Shown here: piece by piece, positions 1 to 6,077 of the stretch
Layout of the letters: each line of letters starts with the position of its first letter
Position numbering within the stretch: the stretch's first letter is position 1
Assembly (NCBI GenBank): GCA_038326655.1
Contig: JBBQKG010000035.1
Span: 1 to 22,525 of the forward strand
Length of the DNA: 22,525 bases
Direction of reading: 5' to 3'
From: JBBQKG01 sp038326655
GTDB lineage: Bacteria; Actinomycetota; Thermoleophilia; Solirubrobacterales; JBBDJG01
The notes under the pieces: model-generated
What the model was told of the DNA's origin: nothing
Seen by the model: only the letters and a program-made list of their open reading frames with translations
Databases searched by the model: none
Made by a program: the position numbers and the translations under genes

Positions 1-1
1 G

Positions 2-187
2 GCGAACACGCTGGGCATACGCCGCATCATGTTCGCTGTCGACGACATCGACGACGTCGTTGCCCGCCTGCGCAGCCACGGTGCCGAACTCGTCGGCGAG
101 ATCGCGCAGTACGAGGACATCTACCGGCTCTGCTTCCTGCGTGGCCCTGAGGGCATCATCATCGGACTGGCCGAGCAGCTCAGCTGA
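2..187 (+). CDS. VOC (glyoxalase/bleomycin-resistance fold) family protein, 3' end
   Basis: The reading frame is open from the window edge and ends at TGA 185-187, so only the last 61 residues are present. The visible part has the typical end of a VOC half-module: a betaalphabeta stretch 'FAVDDIDDVVARLRSHGAEL' followed by 'LCFLRGPEGIIIGLAEQ'. In VOC metalloenzymes the last strand carries a metal-binding Glu in a 'DPdGn.iEl' context. Here the equivalent is 'GPEGIIIGL', so the usual Glu appears replaced by Gly and metal catalysis cannot be assumed. Substrate cannot be told from this fragment. The start lies outside the window. Confidence 0.8.
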   Translation, partial: ANTLGIRRIMFAVDDIDDVVARLRSHGAELVGEIAQYEDIYRLCFLRGPEGIIIGLAEQLS

Positions 188-350
188 AACCTCCATGGGC
201 GCGGCCGGGGGCGGTCCCGGACGGTACTGGCCATCGCCCGCTCGGTGGCTGTGAGGCGATCCGCCGCACCAGCGCCATCTCCACGTACGTCAGGGCCAGT
301 GTCCGGATCGCCGCACCAGATCTCCTGGCGGGCCATATCGCACAGCAGCA
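188..350. other. Non-coding stretch with no recognisable gene
   Basis: This stretch lies between the VOC stop and the tag remnant. Open frames cross it on both strands but none resembles a known family, and no promoter or hairpin stands out. It may contain the degraded remainder of the tag gene: full-length Tag is about 190 residues and only about 50 are recognisable next door. I could not align anything here to Tag in any frame. Confidence 0.4.
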
Positions 351-508
351 CCACGAAAGCCCGGATTGAAAGCCTTCCAGGCAGAGCTTCTCGAACAGCC
401 TCTGGTCTCTGCGACGGGCAGGCCCCACTCGGGGTCGTGATAGGCGCGGCGCTCGGACGGCGGGTCGCCCCAGAAGCAACGGACGACGCCGTCCTCGCCG
501 CCGACCAC
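351..508 (-). pseudogene. tag: Remnant of DNA-3-methyladenine glycosylase I (Tag), truncated and frameshifted
   Basis: Reading leftwards from GTG at 508, the frame gives 'VVRCFWGD', then 'AYHDPEWGLPVAE'. These match the Tag N-terminus (E. coli has RCGW and YHDNEWGVP, with Cys4 a zinc ligand). At about 407-410 the frame breaks. The homology continues in another frame as 'QRLFEKLCLEGFQSGLSW', the next conserved Tag block, ending at 351. After the Trp codon no Tag sequence follows in any frame, so roughly 70% of the enzyme is missing. An intact Tag removes 3-methyladenine from alkylated DNA. This copy has both a frameshift and a truncation, so it is most likely dead; a sequencing error could explain the shift but not the missing C-terminus. 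Confidence 0.85.
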
Positions 509-549
509 CCTTCATCGATCATGCCTCGTGGGTACGTGAGGGGCTGCGC

Positions 550-564
550 GATACTGCGCGGGCG
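550..564 (+). promoter_or_regulatory. -10 box (GATACT) 9 nt before ATG; probable leaderless start
   Basis: GATACT at 550-555 is followed by 9 nt and then ATG at 565. There is no Shine-Dalgarno in the gap. The box, the gap and the first two codons are identical to those of the paralogue at 2994-3014. A transcription start about 7-9 nt after the box would fall at or next to the ATG. Confidence 0.5.
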
Positions 565-963
565 ATGTCGCAGGAGAACTTGATGACTGTCCGTCGGATC
601 TACGACGCATGGAACGGTGAGGGCCTTGCCGGTGTGGAGACCTACATGAGCCACGATGTCGAGTGGGTCAATCCCGACTACGCGGTCGAGCCAGGTACCC
701 GCCGTGGACATCAGGGTCTGGCCGCTGTCGTACAGGCAGTCGATGCCGCGTTTGCCGAGTACAGGCACGAGCCCGACGAGTTGATCGAGGCCGGAGACAA
801 GGTGCTCGTATTCGTGACGTTCTGGGCTCGCGGCCGCGACAGCGGAGTCGAGCTGCACGTCGAGGAGCAGCACGTCTGGACGTTCGAAAATGTGAAAGTC
901 ACTCGCGTGGAGTGGTTCCACAACCTCGGCGACGCCCTCGAGGCCGCCGGTCTCGCGAACTAG
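565..963 (+). CDS. SnoaL-like / NTF2-fold protein (paralogue 1)
   Basis: A 132-residue single-domain protein. It begins with the usual helix of this fold ('ENLMTVRRIYDAWNGEGLAG') and continues with 'HDVEWVNPDY', 'RRGHQGL', 'EPDELIEAGDKVLVFVTFWA' and 'GVELHVEEQHVWTFENVKVTRVEWF', the alpha+beta barrel order of SnoaL-like proteins. It ends 'DALEAAGL', as many actinobacterial members do. The family includes polyketide cyclases, ketosteroid-isomerase-like enzymes and proteins of unknown role; the substrate cannot be inferred. It is probably cytoplasmic, as there is no signal peptide. It converges on the collagen-like gene with a 19-nt gap. A paralogue lies at 3009-3410, and both genes share upstream and 3'-terminal nucleotide blocks. 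Confidence 0.85.
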   Translation: MSQENLMTVRRIYDAWNGEGLAGVETYMSHDVEWVNPDYAVEPGTRRGHQGLAAVVQAVDAAFAEYRHEPDELIEAGDKVLVFVTFWARGRDSGVELHVEEQHVWTFENVKVTRVEWFHNLGDALEAAGLAN

Positions 964-982
964 CGCGCCTGCCCGGTGCCGA

Positions 983-1825
983 TCAGCAGAGGACGGCGAG
1001 GTGAAAGGCGTGGTCCTCGGCAGCGAGGCCGTTCCGATTCCAGGCATACACGTCGACGGCGCTCGTGTTCCCCGCGTCGCCGCTCGTGCTGATGAAGTTG
1101 CCTTCGCCGGGCGCCGTGGAACCGGTGTCGCCAAGCGATGCGATGTAAGCGCAGGCGGTCACTGTCTGATTGAACGTGACGCGGTACACGCCGGTGCCGG
1201 TCCTGGTACTTGCCGTCGCGCCGCTCCCGCGCGAGAGCGAGCCGTTTGACGCAACCACCGCCCATAGCTTGGTGGCCGCGGTCCCCTGTGCACCGGTCGC
1301 GCCCGTCGGACCGGTCGCCCCGCTCGTTCCAGCGGATCCAGTCGTGCCTGTCGGTCCCATTGCACCCGTCGGCCCCGCCGGCCCTGTAGGGCCTGCTGAT
1401 CCTGTAACGCCGGTTGCGCCCTTTGCACCCGTCGACCCGGCAGGTCCGGTCGGCCCGGCGGGACCTGCCGGGCCTGTAGCGCCCTGAGCTCCCTGTGGTC
1501 CCGTTGGCCCTCCTGCCGGTCCAGTCGGCCCGGCTGTACCGGGCACGCCCGCCGCACCGGGGGAACCGGCGGGTCCGGCCGCGCCTGGAAGCCCCGCGGC
1601 CCCCGGCGAGCCGGCCTGGCCTCGCGCCCCCGACACGATGACCCGCTCCGTCCGGGCACAACGCTTCTTCTTGGTTTTCGGGATGCGAAGCGCGCCCGTC
1701 TTCTTGTTGGCGCAAGCCCGAATCGTCTGGGGCCTGGATGGGGCCGCCGGCGCGCTTCCGCCGAGTAGCAGGAAAGCGACGGTTGCGGCGGTCAATGCTC
1801 GAGGAATGTTCCGGTTTGCAGGCAT
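983..1825 (-). CDS. Secreted collagen-like Gly-X-Y repeat protein
   Basis: A 280-residue protein with four parts. A signal peptide covers about residues 1-28, with hydrophobic core 'ALTAATVAFLLLGG' and cleavage near 'APAAP'. A short N-terminal domain, 'IRACANKKTGALRIP' then 'KKKRCARTER', has two Cys and resembles the Cys-pair domain that precedes collagen repeats in many actinobacterial surface proteins. A Gly-X-Y tract spans about 66-183. A globular C-terminal domain of about 97 residues ends in Cys ('HAFHLAVLC') and could nucleate trimerisation. ATG 1825 is preferred over the in-frame ATG at 1843 because GGGAG lies 11 nt upstream and the signal peptide then starts correctly. No sortase motif or C-terminal anchor is visible, so it is either released or bound non-covalently. 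Its binding partner is unknown. Confidence 0.85.
   Translation of the reverse strand: MPANRNIPRALTAATVAFLLLGGSAPAAPSRPQTIRACANKKTGALRIPKTKKKRCARTERVIVSGARGQAGSPGAAGLPGAAGPAGSPGAAGVPGTAGPTGPAGGPTGPQGAQGATGPAGPAGPTGPAGSTGAKGATGVTGSAGPTGPAGPTGAMGPTGTTGSAGTSGATGPTGATGAQGTAATKLWAVVASNGSLSRGSGATASTRTGTGVYRVTFNQTVTACAYIASLGDTGSTAPGEGNFISTSGDAGNTSAVDVYAWNRNGLAAEDHAFHLAVLC
1277..1630 (-). repeat. Collagen-like Gly-X-Y tract, 39 triplets with one register break
   Basis: This tract encodes 13 consecutive triplets, one extra Gly ('GPAGGPTG'), then 26 more triplets. Pro sits mainly in the X position, and Thr or Ala is frequent in Y, as in bacterial collagens without hydroxyproline. The plus strand shows it as repeated ggncc-type trinucleotide patterns and gives a misleading antisense Pro-rich frame. 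Confidence 0.9.
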
Positions 1826-1921
1826 GATCCCGTCGTCTCCCATAAAGCGAGACGTCGGGCATGTATCGGCGGCGCAATGACCGCCTAAAGAACTGCGCTT
1901 GCGCGGTCGTCGACCCGGAAT

Positions 1922-1938
1922 TTTCTAGTCGTTAGAAA
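1922..1938. promoter_or_regulatory. Perfect 6-bp inverted repeat in the divergent intergenic region (operator candidate)
   Basis: TTTCTA (1922-1927), a 5-nt spacer, then TAGAAA (1933-1938), in the gap between the divergent collagen-like gene (start 1825) and the secreted-protein gene (start 1960). It is unusually AT-rich for this DNA and lies 21 nt before the GTG at 1960. Its position would suit a repressor site affecting one or both genes. A regulator is not identified. Confidence 0.4.
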
Positions 1939-1959
1939 CGAGGGGATCCCGGGCAGGTT

Positions 1960-2955
1960 GTGCTCATCGGTTCCCTGGAAGCCCGCTACGACCACAGTGC
2001 TCGCCCGGCCTGGGCCAAGGCGCTCGTTCGGACGGTGCTCACCCTGACCGCCGCCTCGGTCCTGCTCCTCGGCGGCGGCCCCGCCGATGCTGTCGCCCGC
2101 CACGGCCAGAGCAATGTCTCGAGCGCGCTCGACAACGGCACGGTCAGGGTCGGCATCGACCTGGGTGCGGGTGGCTCGATCTCGTATCTGTCGCAGTCCG
2201 GCAGCTCCTACAACCTCGTCAACATCCGCGACAAAGGACGGTACATCCAGCAGTCCTACTATGCGGGGCAGAACCTCGATCGCACTTGGGAGGGGCAGTA
2301 TCGATTGTGGTCGCCGTGGGCCTGGAACCCGATCCAGGGCGGCGACACGTACGGCGATGCCTCCCCCGTGCTCGCCTGGAGCAACAACGGCCGCACGATC
2401 TACGTCAAGACCCGGCCGCTCCTCTGGGACATGAGAGGCGAGACATGCCAGTGCGACTTCGAGACCTGGATCACGCTCGAGGGGCGGACGGTCCGCGTAC
2501 GCAACAAGCTGACGACCTTCCGAACTGACTCGCGGTGGAGCGTCACGACTCGCCCCCAGGAGTTGCCCGCCGTCTACGCGATCGCCGATCTGAATCGAGT
2601 GCTCACCTATACGGGCAGGAGGCCGTTCAGCGGCGACTCCCTCACGCAGATAGCCGATACGCCGTCGTTCTGGGAGCAGTGGGCTGGGACCGAGCACTGG
2701 GCCGCCTGCGTCAACCAGCAGAACTTCGGCTTCGGCGTATACAGCCCCCAGAGGACCACCTTCACCGGAGGACTCTACGGGTCAACCCGGGGGCGCGAGC
2801 GGGACATCTCGACCTGCTACCTCTCACCGCTCGGTTGGGCCGCCCTCGCCAAGACGAGCACATACTCCTACGGGTACTTCCTGACCGTCGGCTCGCTCGA
2901 TCAGATCCGGCAGGACGTCTACGAGCTCAATCGCCGACTCGCGGCCGGCGACTGA
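1960..2955 (+). CDS. Secreted protein of unknown function, beta-rich
   Basis: A 331-residue protein with a GTG start. The N-terminus 'WAKALVRTVLTLTAASVLLLGGGPADA' is a signal peptide with cleavage expected around residue 45. The mature part is rich in aromatic residues, Gly and predicted beta-strands: 'GGSISYLSQSGSSYNLVNI', 'WSPWAWNPIQGGDTYGD', 'WITLEGRTVRVRNKLTTF', 'SFWEQWAGTEHWAACVNQQ'. Four Cys in the mature part (two in 'ETCQCDF', one in 'WAACVNQ', one in 'STCYLS') could form disulfides. Alternating strands with repeated Trp/Tyr and an opening strand 'VRVGIDLGAGGSISYL' recall galactose-mutarotase-like or carbohydrate-active beta-sandwich proteins, but I recognise no catalytic motif. An internal GTG at about 2035 would shorten the signal peptide and is less likely. 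It is divergent from the collagen-like gene. Confidence 0.75.
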   Translation: MLIGSLEARYDHSARPAWAKALVRTVLTLTAASVLLLGGGPADAVARHGQSNVSSALDNGTVRVGIDLGAGGSISYLSQSGSSYNLVNIRDKGRYIQQSYYAGQNLDRTWEGQYRLWSPWAWNPIQGGDTYGDASPVLAWSNNGRTIYVKTRPLLWDMRGETCQCDFETWITLEGRTVRVRNKLTTFRTDSRWSVTTRPQELPAVYAIADLNRVLTYTGRRPFSGDSLTQIADTPSFWEQWAGTEHWAACVNQQNFGFGVYSPQRTTFTGGLYGSTRGRERDISTCYLSPLGWAALAKTSTYSYGYFLTVGSLDQIRQDVYELNRRLAAGD

Positions 2956-2993
2956 CCTGGGCGAGCTCCGCTAGGTAGTTCTCTCGCCTGCGG

Positions 2994-3008
2994 GATACTG
3001 CGCGGGCG
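2994..3008 (+). promoter_or_regulatory. -10 box (GATACT) 9 nt before ATG, identical to that of the upstream paralogue
   Basis: GATACT at 2994-2999, then the same 9-nt gap and the same ATGTCG as at 550-570. No Shine-Dalgarno is present, which favours a leaderless transcript. The identical block could also reflect the gene duplication. Confidence 0.5.
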
Positions 3009-3410
3009 ATGTCGCCAGGGAACGTGGAGATCGTGCGGCGCGTCTTTGACGCCTTCAACCGTCGGGATGTTGCTGCGTTTCTCGAGTTGCTCGATCCCGA
3101 CGTGGAGTGGGTACCGATCCTGGCCGTGCTGGAGGGCCGTGTCTACCGGGGACACGCGGACGTTCGGCGATGGATCGAAGACCTCGCCACGGATTGGGAG
3201 CTCTTCGAGGTGCACCCCGAGGAGCTGGATGATCTCGGCGACCGCGTCCTGGTCTCTGGTCACTGGCGGGCTCGCGGCCGCGCCAGTGGCGTCGAGTTGG
3301 ACAACCAGCCCGGCACATGGCTCTACGAGATCAGGGGTGGCAAAGTCGTGTCGATGCTCACCTTCACGGACCGCGACGAGGCCCTCGAGGCCGCCGGTCT
3401 GAAGGAATAG
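3009..3410 (+). CDS. SnoaL-like / NTF2-fold protein (paralogue 2)
   Basis: A 133-residue paralogue of the gene at 565. Shared elements in order are 'IVRRVFDAFNRRDVAAF', 'DPDVEWVP', 'YRGHADVRRWIEDL', 'VHPEELDDLGDRVLV', 'WRARGRASGVELD' and the terminal 'DEALEAAGL'. The middle and C-terminal strands differ from paralogue 1 ('NQPGTWLYEIRGGKVVSMLTFTDR'), so the pocket may hold another ligand. A 20-bp block (3381-3400) is identical to 934-953 in paralogue 1. It is followed after 4 nt by the PAS/STAS gene, whose Shine-Dalgarno overlaps its end, so the two are probably co-transcribed. Ligand and reaction are unknown. Confidence 0.85.
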   Translation: MSPGNVEIVRRVFDAFNRRDVAAFLELLDPDVEWVPILAVLEGRVYRGHADVRRWIEDLATDWELFEVHPEELDDLGDRVLVSGHWRARGRASGVELDNQPGTWLYEIRGGKVVSMLTFTDRDEALEAAGLKE

Positions 3411-3414
3411 ACCT

Positions 3415-3870
3415 ATGGCGCTAATCCACTCGACAGGGGGCGGGCGGCCGTCCCTCGAGCGCGTCTTTGACGGGAGCCGCAATGCGATGCTGATCGCCGA
3501 CGACGCGCGGCGGTACACCGCCGCCAACGACTCTGCCTGCGTGCTGCTCGAGACACCCAGGGAACGCCTGCTCACGTTGAACATCGACAACTTCACGCCG
3601 ATCGCGATGCTCGACGAGCATCGGTTCGATTTTCATCTCCGCTTCGTGATGTCGGGCGATCCGGACCACATCGTGATCGATCTGCGCGGGCTTTCGTTCA
3701 TCGACTCCTCCGGCATCGAACTCCTGCTCGGGGCCGATGCGCTCTCCCGTCAAGGCGGTTTCCGCCTTTGGATCATCTCGGGCGAGGGCCAGGTCAAACA
3801 AGCGCTCGACATCTGCGGTGTCGCCGACCGCCTCCCGCTCTGCGACGAACCGCCCGTGCTGCCCGATTGA
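3415..3870 (+). CDS. PAS-STAS fusion, anti-sigma-factor-antagonist-like
   Basis: A 151-residue protein. Residues about 14-62 look like the first part of a PAS sensor domain ('LERVFDGSRNAMLIADDARRY', 'LETPRERLLTLNIDNFTP'). Residues about 66-145 are the latter part of a STAS domain: 'HIVIDLRGLSFIDSSGIELLL', with the DSSG motif whose Ser (S98 here) is phosphorylated in SpoIIAA/RsbV proteins, then 'GVADRLPL'. Both domains look shortened at the join: the PAS lacks its second half and the STAS lacks its first strands. This suggests an in-frame deletion that fused two neighbouring genes or domains. If functional, it would bind an RsbW-type kinase; one is encoded at 21826-22251, though nothing links them directly. 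SD-like AAGGA lies 8-9 nt before ATG 3415. Confidence 0.75.
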   Translation: MALIHSTGGGRPSLERVFDGSRNAMLIADDARRYTAANDSACVLLETPRERLLTLNIDNFTPIAMLDEHRFDFHLRFVMSGDPDHIVIDLRGLSFIDSSGIELLLGADALSRQGGFRLWIISGEGQVKQALDICGVADRLPLCDEPPVLPD

Positions 3871-4004
3871 CCCCTGCGGACAGCGCACGCACTCAGGGCT
3901 CGAGCCGTCGCTGAACCGCCCGGAGCCAGCCCTGGGCACCACGCAAGGGCACCGACCGTCTCGAGTGCCTCCCGGCGCTGGACCACGACAAACGGACGAT
4001 GCGC
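3871..4004. other. Intergenic stretch without recognisable content
   Basis: This stretch runs from the PAS/STAS stop to the promoter region of the small-protein gene. Open frames cross it, but none has a plausible start with ribosome-binding site or a recognisable product. No convincing terminator hairpin with a T-run was seen. Confidence 0.4.
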
Positions 4005-4044
4005 ATTTTGGGGCGAAAATACGTCGGCGCAGCCGTGCTAGCGT
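4005..4044 (+). promoter_or_regulatory. Promoter region: AT-rich inverted repeat and TAGCGT -10 box
   Basis: ATTTT (4005-4009) and AAAAT (4016-4020) form a 5-bp inverted repeat with a 6-nt spacer. TAGCGT at 4039-4044 fits the actinobacterial TAnnnT -10. The right arm of the repeat falls where a -35 would lie, so it could be an operator. A related TTTTGG..CG motif precedes the second leader copy at 7409. Confidence 0.4.
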
Positions 4045-4063
4045 GGAAGAGCAGGTGTCGAGT

Positions 4064-4130
4064 GCTCGCTGGGTCTGTCTCTCTTTCCTTCCGCGCGCAG
4101 GAGCCACCCAGAGGGGCCGGAGGGACTTCC
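4064..4130 (+). ncRNA. Conserved structured 5' leader, copy A
   Basis: Block 1 (4064-4083, GCTCGCTGGGTCTGTCTCTC) and block 2 (4104-4114, GCCACCCAGAG; a further GG follows) are shared with 7458-7523, at almost the same distance to the ATG (67 and 66 nt). RNA from 4077-4084 (GUCUCUCU) can pair with 4110-4117 (AGAGGGGC), an 8-bp stem including two G-U pairs. The stem ends one nucleotide before the SD-like GGAGGG (4119-4124). It matches no cis-regulatory RNA class that I can recall. A role in translation control is inference from position. Confidence 0.5.
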
Positions 4131-4352
4131 ATGTCAGACAGAAACCCAGCACAGCGGGCAGCGGGAGAGCGCGGGCGCGCGGTAGATCGGCTGATGGCCG
4201 CGGTATCGCAGCAAAGCCGCTTGCGCGAGGAGCACCAAGACGCGAAAGACACCGCCGACGAGGTCGCCGTGGATGCCTCATTGCGCGCCGCCGACGAGCA
4301 GGTCGCAGCGCGCGAGCGCTGGCTCAGGTCGGTTGACGACCACGCTTATTGA
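4131..4352 (+). CDS. Small hydrophilic protein of unknown function (73 aa)
   Basis: ATG 4131 has a good SD (GGAGGG, 6 nt upstream). The 73-residue product starts 'MSDRNPAQRAAGERGRAVDR' and is almost entirely charged and helical: 'RLREEHQDAKDTADEVAVDAS' and 'AADEQVAARERWLRSVDDHAY'. There is no membrane segment or Cys. Long runs of Glu/Asp/Arg/Ala suggest one or two amphipathic helices or a coiled coil. I do not recognise a family. What stands out is its 5' region, which shares a conserved leader with the small-ORF operon at 7524. An upstream in-frame extension to 3999 exists but would run through the leader and is not favoured. Confidence 0.65.
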   Translation: MSDRNPAQRAAGERGRAVDRLMAAVSQQSRLREEHQDAKDTADEVAVDASLRAADEQVAARERWLRSVDDHAY

Positions 4353-4401
4353 CGAGCACGGGATCGGCTCCGGATCCCCCCGTGTCCGCCCGGCGGCGAA
4401 G

Positions 4402-4413
4402 TAGCCTTGGCAC
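4402..4413 (+). promoter_or_regulatory. -10 box TAGCCT 6 nt before GTG start (leaderless)
   Basis: TAGCCT at 4402-4407, then 6 nt, then GTG 4414. No Shine-Dalgarno fits in the gap. Transcription would begin at or within a base or two of the start codon. This decides the GTG as the xseA start. Confidence 0.55.
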
Positions 4414-5811
4414 GTGGCCGGCGAATCGCTTTTTGACACGCGGAGCCTGCGGCCCGGTGACCCCGGCCTCCCAGGGCCGTTCCCCGTCGGTCGATGGGCG
4501 GAGGGCTTTCGCGACTTTCTGCGTGAGCGCCCGCGCGTCCTCCTGATCGGCGAGGTCAGCAACTTCAGGCAGGCCCGTGCGAATGCCTACTTCGAGCTCC
4601 GCGACGCGGATGGTGCCGTGGCCTGCTCGATCTGGACCTCCGACCTGGAGAAGCTCGGCCTTCCGGGCGGCGCGCTCCGCGACGGCGCCGAGGTGATCGT
4701 GGCGGGCGGACCGGATTTCTACCCGGGCACCGCCACCGCCTCGCCGGGCTTCAGCTTCCGCGTCACCTACCTGCGGCTGGCCGGTGAGGGAGACCTGCTC
4801 GCACGTCTGGCTGCCCTGCGCAAGCAGCTCGAGGCGGATGGGCTGTTCACGCCACAGAAGGCACTTGGTCGTCCGGCAATCCCGAGGACGATCGGGGTCG
4901 TCACCGCTCGAGGAAGCGCCGCCTGTGCCGACCTGCTCGCCGGGCTCGAGCGTCGGGGCTGGCGCGGGACGATCGTCTGGGCGGATGCGCCGGTCCAGGA
5001 CCGGCGCGCGGCGGGGGCGATCGCGACTGCGCTGCGCAATCTCGCCGAGCTGCCTCAGGTCGACGTGGCCGTGGTCTGCCGCGGCGGCGGCAGCCTCACG
5101 GACCTGTGGGCGTTCTGCGACGAGACGCTCTGCCGCACCGTGGCACTGCTTCGGCTGCCCGTGATCAGCGCCGTCGGCCACGAGTCGGACCGAACCCTGA
5201 TCGACGACGTCTCCGCGGTCTGCTGCTCGACTCCCACCCATGCGGCCGACGCGCTCGTGCGGATCGATCTCAACGATGCCCGCACCGGCCTTCGCTCGTT
5301 CGCGAGCCTCGCCGCACGGTCCGCCTCGACCGCGATCGCTTCGCGGGGACGCCGGCTGGCGGAGCTCGCGCAAGGGCCGGAGCGCAGCATCCGACTCGAG
5401 CGCAGGCGCCTGCACCAGCTGCTGCGCGAGGTGCGCGCGTCGGCGACGCGCGGGGTCTCCACCGGAACGTCGCTTGCGTCTCGTCACGCCCTCGTCCTGA
5501 GCCGGAAGCAGGAGGCCTTCGAAGCGGCGGATCGCGCTGCGCGTGGTCAGCTCGGGCGCTACGGGCGCGCCCTTGGGAGCAGAACGGCGGTCACGCTCGG
5601 CAAGGAGTCGCAGCGAATCGATGCCCTCTCGCTCGCGGAGCGCGCGCACGACCCCGACCGCACCCTCGACCGCGGCTACGCGCTTGTCGCCGGCCGCGAC
5701 GGTGATCCGCTCGCCTCGGCGGCCGCGACGCGCGACCGTGGACGCATCGTGATCCGCTTCGCCGACGGCTCTTTGCCGGCCCGGGTCGAGGACCGGGATC
5801 GGGATGAATGA
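4414..5811 (+). CDS. xseA: Exodeoxyribonuclease VII large subunit
   Basis: A 465-residue protein, close to the family length (400-460). Exo VII degrades single-stranded DNA from both ends to acid-soluble oligonucleotides, with one large and several small subunits. The N-terminal OB-fold for ssDNA binding is visible at about residues 20-110 ('FLRERPRVLLIGEVSNFRQ', 'AYFELRDADGAVACSIW'). The catalytic region follows: 'IGVVTARGSAACADLL', the signature 'CRGGGSLTDLWAFCDE' (about 222-235), and 'VISAVGHESDRTLIDDV' with 'STPTHAAD'. The C-terminal third is Arg/Ala-rich helical, as expected for the part that binds XseB. The motif around 'AVCCSTPTHAA' departs from the usual 'AdlRAsTPsaAA'. xseB follows with an 8-nt overlap, so expression is translationally coupled. 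Confidence 0.95.
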   Translation: MAGESLFDTRSLRPGDPGLPGPFPVGRWAEGFRDFLRERPRVLLIGEVSNFRQARANAYFELRDADGAVACSIWTSDLEKLGLPGGALRDGAEVIVAGGPDFYPGTATASPGFSFRVTYLRLAGEGDLLARLAALRKQLEADGLFTPQKALGRPAIPRTIGVVTARGSAACADLLAGLERRGWRGTIVWADAPVQDRRAAGAIATALRNLAELPQVDVAVVCRGGGSLTDLWAFCDETLCRTVALLRLPVISAVGHESDRTLIDDVSAVCCSTPTHAADALVRIDLNDARTGLRSFASLAARSASTAIASRGRRLAELAQGPERSIRLERRRLHQLLREVRASATRGVSTGTSLASRHALVLSRKQEAFEAADRAARGQLGRYGRALGSRTAVTLGKESQRIDALSLAERAHDPDRTLDRGYALVAGRDGDPLASAAATRDRGRIVIRFADGSLPARVEDRDRDE

Positions 5812-6043
5812 AAAGCCTGAGAGCTACGAGGTCGCGGTCGCCCGGCTGGAGACGATCATCGCCCGGCTGGACTCGGGCGAGGCCGAGTTGCGCGAGACCC
5901 TCGAGTTGTGTGTCGAGGCGAAGGAGCTGATCGAGTTCTCCAAGGGCGAGCTCGACGCCGTATCGGGCAAGCTGCGCGAGCTGAAGCTCGACGAGTTGGT
6001 CGCGGAGCTCGACGCGCCCGCAGGGGACGCGCGCGAGAGCTGA
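5804..6043 (+). CDS. xseB: Exodeoxyribonuclease VII small subunit
   Basis: A 79-residue protein. It has the XseB pattern 'SYEVAVARLETIIARLDSGEAELRETLELCVEAKELIEF', two antiparallel helices with the 'LE.I...L..G...L...L...E.G..L' spacing of the family. Cys in 'LCVEAKEL' replaces the more common Tyr or Phe. The small subunit stabilises and activates XseA. ATG 5804 overlaps the xseA stop (TGA 5809-5811); a second in-frame choice is not available because the ATG at 5808 is in another frame. It has the usual operon order and no separate promoter. Confidence 0.95.
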   Translation: MNEKPESYEVAVARLETIIARLDSGEAELRETLELCVEAKELIEFSKGELDAVSGKLRELKLDELVAELDAPAGDARES

Positions 6044-6062
6044 GTCTTTTGCTGCCGCGCAG

Positions 6063-6077
6063 TAGGCTCCGCGGACG
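6063..6077 (+). promoter_or_regulatory. -10 box TAGGCT 9 nt before ATG (leaderless candidate)
   Basis: TAGGCT at 6063-6068, 9-nt gap without Shine-Dalgarno, ATG 6078. It lies in the 34-nt gap after xseB, so the acetyltransferase probably has its own promoter. Confidence 0.5.

Noticed and set aside
121..1134. Long minus-strand frame across the tag remnant and SnoaL gene
   Set aside because: It runs antisense to the SnoaL gene, has no recognisable domain, and only crosses the tag remnant in the wrong frame.
1170..1487. Plus-strand Pro/Val-rich frame resembling a structural repeat protein
   Set aside because: It is the complement of the Gly-X-Y collagen tract. The minus-strand reading has a signal peptide and flanking domains.
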